10,482 nucleotides of DNA from Accumulibacter sp964428215 (GTDB lineage Bacteria; Pseudomonadota; Gammaproteobacteria; Burkholderiales; Rhodocyclaceae): NCBI GenBank assembly GCA_964428215.1, contig CAYRXO010000129.1, positions 1-10,482 on the forward strand. Reading direction: 5' to 3'. Under the pieces are notes generated by a model. The model searched no databases, was not told where the DNA came from, and saw only the letters and a program-made list of their open reading frames with translations. Shown in pieces: positions 7,145-10,482 of the stretch; within the stretch, counting starts at the first letter, position 1; each line of letters begins with the position of its first letter. The position numbers and the translations under genes are program-made.

Positions 7145-7944
7145 TCGAAATTGCCTTTCAGCAGTTCCTGAGATTCGGGCGACAGAGGAAATTTGCGACG
7201 CAATTGCGTCCCGTAACGCGCTTCAGCCAAACGGTTGCCCAATTTGCGATGCACGCGCACCAGCAGCCACAACACTTCGGCGTTGGGATCGTTGTTGGCA
7301 AATTCCTGCAAGGCCTGCGCCGCATTGTCGAACTCACCGCGCCGGTAGTGGATGATCGCCATTTGCAGTTTGGCGTTCGCATCGTCCGGCATGAGGTTCA
7401 AACTGTTTTGCAACAGACCTTCGGCCGTGACCAGGTCACCGAGCTTCAGGTGGCAGGCACCGGCATTGGCGTACGCTTTACCGGGTGTTTCATACAAGGG
7501 ATTGCGGATAGCCCGCTGAAAATAGTCGAGACCCTCCTTCTCGCGTCCTACCTGGCACAAATACCAGCCGTAGTTGTTGTTCAATTCGGGATCATTGTTG
7601 TCGAGACGCAAGGCGCTCTGGAAATCCCGCTCGGCCAGGGCGTTTTCGCGCAGGTAGTGCATCACCAGACCGCGCATGCCGTAAGCTTTGGCGTAATCGG
7701 GATCGATGGTGATGGCGTAAGTCAGTTCTTCGAGCGCCACCGGCATATTGCCGTCCTGGACGTACAGGGAGCCGAGTTCGGTATGCAACTTGGCGCGCGT
7801 GCGTGGGTCCCGCGGCGCGGTTGGCGTACGCGAATCGACCACTTCCTCGGCCGATTTGGTCACCGGCGGCGTAGACGACAGCCAGCCCGACTTGCAGGCC
7901 GCAAGAGAGATTGCGGCCAGGACGACCACCAAAATATTTCTCAT
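7141..7944 (-). CDS. pilW: Type IV pilus biogenesis/stability TPR lipoprotein PilW (PilF)
   Basis: Outer-membrane lipoprotein made of tetratricopeptide repeats. In Neisseria (PilW) and Pseudomonas (PilF) it acts as a pilotin or stabiliser for the PilQ secretin. The start at 7944 gives a 267-aa protein with a lipoprotein signal (MRNILVVVLAAISLAAC, lipobox Cys17). It also creates an ATGA overlap with the rlmN stop and has AAGGA eight bases upstream. The same frame stays open further upstream to 8190, but that part is antisense-like filler inside rlmN. Another ATG at 7953 has no properly spaced SD. At least four TPR units run from about residue 53 to 250, with typical spacing (GSLYVQDGNMPVALEELTYA, NNYGWYLCQVGREKEGLDYF, AGACHLKLGDLVTAEGLLQN). 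The role in pili is inferred from homologues; no other pil gene is in the window. Confidence 0.9.
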   Translation of the reverse strand: MRNILVVVLAAISLAACKSGWLSSTPPVTKSAEEVVDSRTPTAPRDPRTRAKLHTELGSLYVQDGNMPVALEELTYAITIDPDYAKAYGMRGLVMHYLRENALAERDFQSALRLDNNDPELNNNYGWYLCQVGREKEGLDYFQRAIRNPLYETPGKAYANAGACHLKLGDLVTAEGLLQNSLNLMPDDANAKLQMAIIHYRRGEFDNAAQALQEFANNDPNAEVLWLLVRVHRKLGNRLAEARYGTQLRRKFPLSPESQELLKGNFE

Positions 7945-9056
7945 CCGCTGCATCCTTGCCGTTCGCGTGTCAGCGGCCAGACCGACCGGCGGCTTCTTGC
8001 CGTTTTGTCCTGCACTTGCCCGGCCAATTGACCACATGCGGCGGCAATGTCGTCGCCACGGGTTTTGCGGGTGGTGGTCACCACACCGCCGGCGAGCAGG
8101 ATTTCGGCAAAATTTCGGATACGCAACGACGTCGGTCGCCGGTAAGACGAGCCTGGAAAGGGGTTGAAAGGGATCAGATTGAATTTGCATGCCACGTCAC
8201 GCGTCAGCGACAACAGTTCGCGCGCCTGCTCCGGCGCATCGTTGACGCCGTCGATCAACACGTACTCGAAAGTGACAAAATCGCGCGGCGCCTTGTCCAG
8301 ATAACGCCGACACGCCGCCAGCAGTTGATGCAGCGGATATTTACGATTGATCGGTACCAGCTGGTCACGCAGATGATCGTTGGGCGCGTGCAGGGAAACG
8401 GCCAAGGCTACGGGACACTCGTCGCGCAGACGATCGATGGCCGGCACGAGTCCGGCGGTGGATACGGTCACCCGCCGACGCGACAGCCCATAGGCGTTGT
8501 CATCGAGCAGCAGACGCAAGGCGCTGATCGTGTTGTCGAGATTGGCCAGCGGCTCTCCCATGCCCATCAGCACCACGTTGCTGACCAGGCGCTCGCCGGG
8601 CTGGCGCGCTACCGCGTAATCGCCCAGCGCATGACGTGCCTGCCACAATTGGCCGACGATCTCGGCGACCGTCAGATTGCGGTTGAAACCTTGCTTGCCG
8701 GTCGAACAGAAGGCGCAATCGAGCGCACAACCGGCCTGCGTCGAAATGCACAGCGTTCCCCGATCGTATTCGGGAATGAAGACGGCCTCGACGGCATTGC
8801 CATTGCCGACGTCGAAGAGAAACTTGTGTGTCCCGTCGCCGGCCAGCCGGTCGGCGACGAGCGCGGGCGGCGCGATCGCCGCCAGGGTTGGCAATTTGTC
8901 GCGCAGACTGCGCGCCAGATCGGTCATGCGCCCGAAATCATCGGCACCGGCCTGATGCAGCCAGCGCAGCACTTGCCGGGCACGGAACGGCTTTTCGCCA
9001 TGATCGTCGAAAAAAGCCGTCAAGGCGGCGGCGTCGAAATCGAGCAGATTGACCAT
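7941..9056 (-). CDS. rlmN: Dual-specificity 23S rRNA/tRNA adenine-C2 methyltransferase RlmN
   Basis: Radical-SAM enzyme that methylates C2 of A2503 in 23S rRNA and A37 in a set of tRNAs, tuning translation accuracy. The radical-SAM cluster motif CxxxCxxC is Cys110, Cys114 and Cys117 (GCALDCAFCSTGKQGF). The two mechanistic cysteines are also present: Cys341 (AACGQLAG, the methyl-carrying residue) and Cys103, seven residues before the cluster as in E. coli. The GMGEP SAM-binding stretch is at 165-169. Length is 371 aa (384 in E. coli). The ATG at 9056 is immediately preceded by an in-frame TAG, so no earlier start is possible. No clear SD is visible in the 15 bases between ndk and rlmN. The stop overlaps the pilW ATG. 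Confidence 0.98.
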   Translation of the reverse strand: MVNLLDFDAAALTAFFDDHGEKPFRARQVLRWLHQAGADDFGRMTDLARSLRDKLPTLAAIAPPALVADRLAGDGTHKFLFDVGNGNAVEAVFIPEYDRGTLCISTQAGCALDCAFCSTGKQGFNRNLTVAEIVGQLWQARHALGDYAVARQPGERLVSNVVLMGMGEPLANLDNTISALRLLLDDNAYGLSRRRVTVSTAGLVPAIDRLRDECPVALAVSLHAPNDHLRDQLVPINRKYPLHQLLAACRRYLDKAPRDFVTFEYVLIDGVNDAPEQARELLSLTRDVACKFNLIPFNPFPGSSYRRPTSLRIRNFAEILLAGGVVTTTRKTRGDDIAAACGQLAGQVQDKTARSRRSVWPLTRERQGCSG

Positions 9057-9071
9057 CTAGCGCGCGATTGC

Positions 9072-9500
9072 TCAGCGGCCGGCGTAGACCGACATCGCCG
9101 GGAAGAAGAAAGCGATTTCAGTACGTGCGGTGTCTTCGCCATCCGAACCATGGACGGCGTTGGCGTCGATCGATTCGGCAAAATCGGCGCGAATCGTTCC
9201 CGGTTCGGCTTTTTTCGGATCGGTCGCCCCCATCAGCTCGCGGTTTTTGGCGATGGCGCCTTCACCCTCGAGCACCTGAATCATCACCGGACCGGAAATC
9301 ATGAAATCGACCAGATCCTTGAAGAAAGGACGTTCTTTGTGCACCGCATAAAAAGCACCCGCTTCCTGCGGCGACAGCCACGCCATCTTGGCGGCAACGA
9401 CTTTCAGGCCGCTCGCCTCGAAACGGGAATAAATTTTTCCAATGACGTTTTTGGCAACGGCATCCGGTTTGATGATCGACAGTGTACGTTCGATGGCCAT
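9072..9500 (-). CDS. ndk: Nucleoside diphosphate kinase
   Basis: Moves the gamma-phosphate of ATP to other nucleoside diphosphates through a phosphohistidine, balancing NTP and dNTP pools in the cytoplasm. Seen: the N-terminal ERTLSIIKPDAVAKNVIG with the ATP-binding Lys11, and the active-site block NAVHGSD with catalytic His117. Length is 142 aa (143 in E. coli). The usual Ser or Ala after HGSD is Gly (HGSDGEDTA), which lies outside the essential catalytic residues. The ATG at 9500 has GGAG seven bases upstream. It is the first gene of the operon, preceded by an extended -10 promoter about 70 bases upstream, and followed after 15 bases by rlmN. Confidence 0.98.
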   Translation of the reverse strand: MAIERTLSIIKPDAVAKNVIGKIYSRFEASGLKVVAAKMAWLSPQEAGAFYAVHKERPFFKDLVDFMISGPVMIQVLEGEGAIAKNRELMGATDPKKAEPGTIRADFAESIDANAVHGSDGEDTARTEIAFFFPAMSVYAGR

Positions 9501-9537
9501 TCGTGTTCTCCAAAAAGAGACGGGTAAAAAAACAGCG

Positions 9538-9564
9538 CGAAATCATGTTTCTAGAAAATTTTTC
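9538..9564. repeat. AT-rich overlapping palindromes around the predicted ndk transcription start
   Basis: Three small inverted repeats abut here: GAAATCATGTTTC (9539-9551, imperfect), TTTCTAGAAA (9548-9557, perfect) and GAAAATTTTTC (9554-9564). They lie directly at and after the expected transcription start of the ndk promoter and stand out from the GC-rich surroundings. They could be an operator or simply an AT-rich start region that melts easily. The leader also has a run of seven T on the minus strand (9532-9526). Confidence 0.35.
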
Positions 9565-9567
9565 ACG

Positions 9568-9576
9568 ATTATACCA
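9568..9576 (-). promoter_or_regulatory. Extended -10 sigma70 promoter for the ndk operon
   Basis: On the minus strand the sequence TGG-TATAAT gives a perfect -10 hexamer (9573-9568) with the TGn extension (9576-9574). No good -35 is seen at 16-18 bp spacing; the region there is GC-rich. That is usual for extended -10 promoters. The predicted start near 9561 leaves a leader of about 60 bases to the ndk ATG. It is the only convincing promoter ahead of the nine-gene run. Confidence 0.75.
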
Positions 9577-9611
9577 ACACTTGGCGCCGCCGTCCCGGCT
9601 CCGTAAACGCC

Positions 9612-9641
9612 GACGCGCGCCCGGGTTCCCGTGCGCGCGTC
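9612..9641 (-). terminator. Strong GC hairpin between the TRAP gene and ndk, probable terminator
   Basis: GACGCGCGC (9612-9620) and its exact complement GCGCGCGTC (9633-9641) form a nine-pair stem. Inside it CGGG (9622-9625) and CCCG (9628-9631) can pair after one mismatch. It begins 18 bases behind the stop of the TRAP gene and ends before the ndk promoter, the right place for a terminator. In the minus direction no U-run follows. In the plus direction TGTTTT follows, although no plus-strand gene leads into it. The hairpin is certain from sequence; its terminator role is inferred. Confidence 0.55.
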
Positions 9642-9658
9642 TGTTTTGGAAAAGAGAA

Positions 9659-10482
9659 TTACATCATGCCTAGTGTTTTCGGCAGCCAGGTCGACAAGAT
9701 CGGCACATAGGTCACGACGACGAGGAAGACGAGCATCGACAGCAACCACGGCCAGACAGCGACGGTCAATTCGGTGATCCCCATTTTGGTGATCCCCGAG
9801 GCGACGTAGAGGTTCAAGCCGACCGGCGGATGGCACATGCCGACTTCCATATTCACCACCATCAGAATGCCGAAATGCACCGGATCGATACCCAGCTTGA
9901 TGGCCACCGGAAAGAGAATCGGTGCGAAGATCAGTACGATTGATGACGGCTCCATGAAGTTGCCGGCCAGCAGCAGGATGACGTTCACCGCCAGCAGGAA
10001 GGCGATCATCCCGAGGCCATGACCGAGCATCCAGTCGGCCAGCGCCTGCGGGATGTTTTCGTTGGTCATGATGAACGAGAAGAGCACGGCGTTGGTGATG
10101 ATGTACAGCAGCATCGCCGACATGTTCGCCGAGTTGAGCAGAACGCGCGGCACATCTTTCATCGTCAGGTCTTTATAGACGAAAACCGCGACGAAGAAGG
10201 CATAGACGGCACTCATCGCCGCTGCCTCGGTCGGTGTAAACATGCCGCTATAGATACCGCCCATGACCACGACGATCAGAAACAGGCCCCAGACCGATTC
10301 ACGAAATGCCTTCACCCGCTCGCCGAAAGTCGCTTTCTGCATGCGCGGATAGTCGAACTTGTGTGCCCGATACCAGGTGACGCCACCCAGCACCAGCGCC
10401 AGAGCGATTCCCGGAATGACGCCGGCCATGAACAGCGCACCGACCGAGGTATTGGTCGCCACGGAGTACATGACCATGACGA
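9659..10482 (-). CDS. dctM: TRAP transporter large permease subunit, DctM-like (N-terminus beyond window)
   Basis: Large membrane subunit of a tripartite ATP-independent periplasmic (TRAP) transporter. It carries a substrate such as a C4-dicarboxylate or another organic acid across the inner membrane, driven by an ion gradient. The frame is open through the window edge, so only about the C-terminal 274 of roughly 425-430 residues are present. The Met at 10477 is internal. Family features seen are GGIYSGMFTPTEAAA, NFMEPSSIVLIFAPILFPVA and HPPVGLNLYV near the C-terminus. About eight hydrophobic helices are visible. The partner dctQ and dctP genes would lie off the right side. The substrate cannot be told from this part. 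It ends 158 bases before ndk and is separated from it by a hairpin and a promoter, so it is a separate transcription unit. Confidence 0.93.
   Translation of the reverse strand, partial: VMVMYSVATNTSVGALFMAGVIPGIALALVLGGVTWYRAHKFDYPRMQKATFGERVKAFRESVWGLFLIVVVMGGIYSGMFTPTEAAAMSAVYAFFVAVFVYKDLTMKDVPRVLLNSANMSAMLLYIITNAVLFSFIMTNENIPQALADWMLGHGLGMIAFLLAVNVILLLAGNFMEPSSIVLIFAPILFPVAIKLGIDPVHFGILMVVNMEVGMCHPPVGLNLYVASGITKMGITELTVAVWPWLLSMLVFLVVVTYVPILSTWLPKTLGMM

Noticed and set aside
7111..8031. Plus-strand open frame of 306 codons opposite pilW
   Set aside because: Antisense shadow of the TPR gene. No motif, and no promoter or ribosome site of note.
7945..8190. Upstream extension of pilW in the same frame to an ATG at 8190
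   Set aside because: It would overlap rlmN by 250 bases and hide the lipoprotein signal. The start at 7944 has an SD, an ATGA overlap and a lipobox at residue 17.
7911..9527. Plus-strand open frame of 538 codons across pilW start, rlmN and ndk
   Set aside because: It lies wholly antisense to three well-identified genes. The translation is Arg/Gln/His-rich with no recognisable domain. Long antisense frames are common in high-GC codon-biased DNA.
9526..9551. Attenuator in the ndk leader (GAAA...TTTC followed by seven T)
   Set aside because: The stem is only four A/T-rich pairs with five unpaired GC bases before the T-run, too weak for an intrinsic terminator.
1..10482. Search for a defence system, CRISPR array, tRNA/rRNA, phage or integron
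   Set aside because: No spaced direct repeats, no tRNA-like cloverleaf, no phage or nuclease domains were seen. Nearly all bases are explained by housekeeping genes.

Overview
The window is a chromosomal segment, most likely from a betaproteobacterium of the Rhodocyclales type (Accumulibacter/Dechloromonas/Azoarcus-like). This is judged from high GC content, from the gene order ndk-rlmN-pilW-rodZ-ispG-hisS-yfgM-bamB-der, and from the look of the proteins. The genus is inference; no search could be run. Everything complete and functional-looking is on the minus strand, so transcription runs from right to left.

Layout in the direction of transcription. At the right edge is the C-terminal part of a TRAP-transporter large membrane subunit (dctM-like, cut by the window end). 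A 158-bp intergenic region follows, the only sizeable non-coding stretch. It holds a very strong GC-rich hairpin just behind the TRAP gene, a textbook extended -10 promoter (TGG-TATAAT) and an AT-rich leader before ndk. Then come nine tightly packed genes: nucleoside diphosphate kinase (ndk), 23S rRNA/tRNA A2503/A37 methyltransferase (rlmN), type IV pilus pilotin-like TPR lipoprotein (pilW/pilF), cell-shape protein RodZ, the MEP-pathway enzyme IspG, histidyl-tRNA synthetase (hisS), the YfgM/SecYEG-associated TPR protein, the outer-membrane assembly lipoprotein BamB and the ribosome-assembly GTPase Der. Six of the eight junctions overlap: five by 4 nt (ATGA or GTGA) and one by 1 nt (TAATG). The ndk-rlmN gap is 15 nt. 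The rodZ-ispG gap is 39 nt and contains an inverted repeat that buries the ispG Shine-Dalgarno sequence.

The operon mixes housekeeping functions: nucleotide balance, translation fidelity, isoprenoid precursor supply, tRNA charging, ribosome assembly, and envelope biogenesis (BamB, YfgM, RodZ, PilW). This arrangement is conserved in Beta/Gammaproteobacteria.

At the left edge, convergent to der, lies a short degraded piece of an IS66-type transposase, where hfq would normally be expected downstream of der in betaproteobacteria. I see no phage, CRISPR, RNA gene, defence system or clearly undescribed system. The items most worth a second look are the SD-sequestering hairpin before ispG and the IS scar with the loss of the der-hfq neighbourhood.
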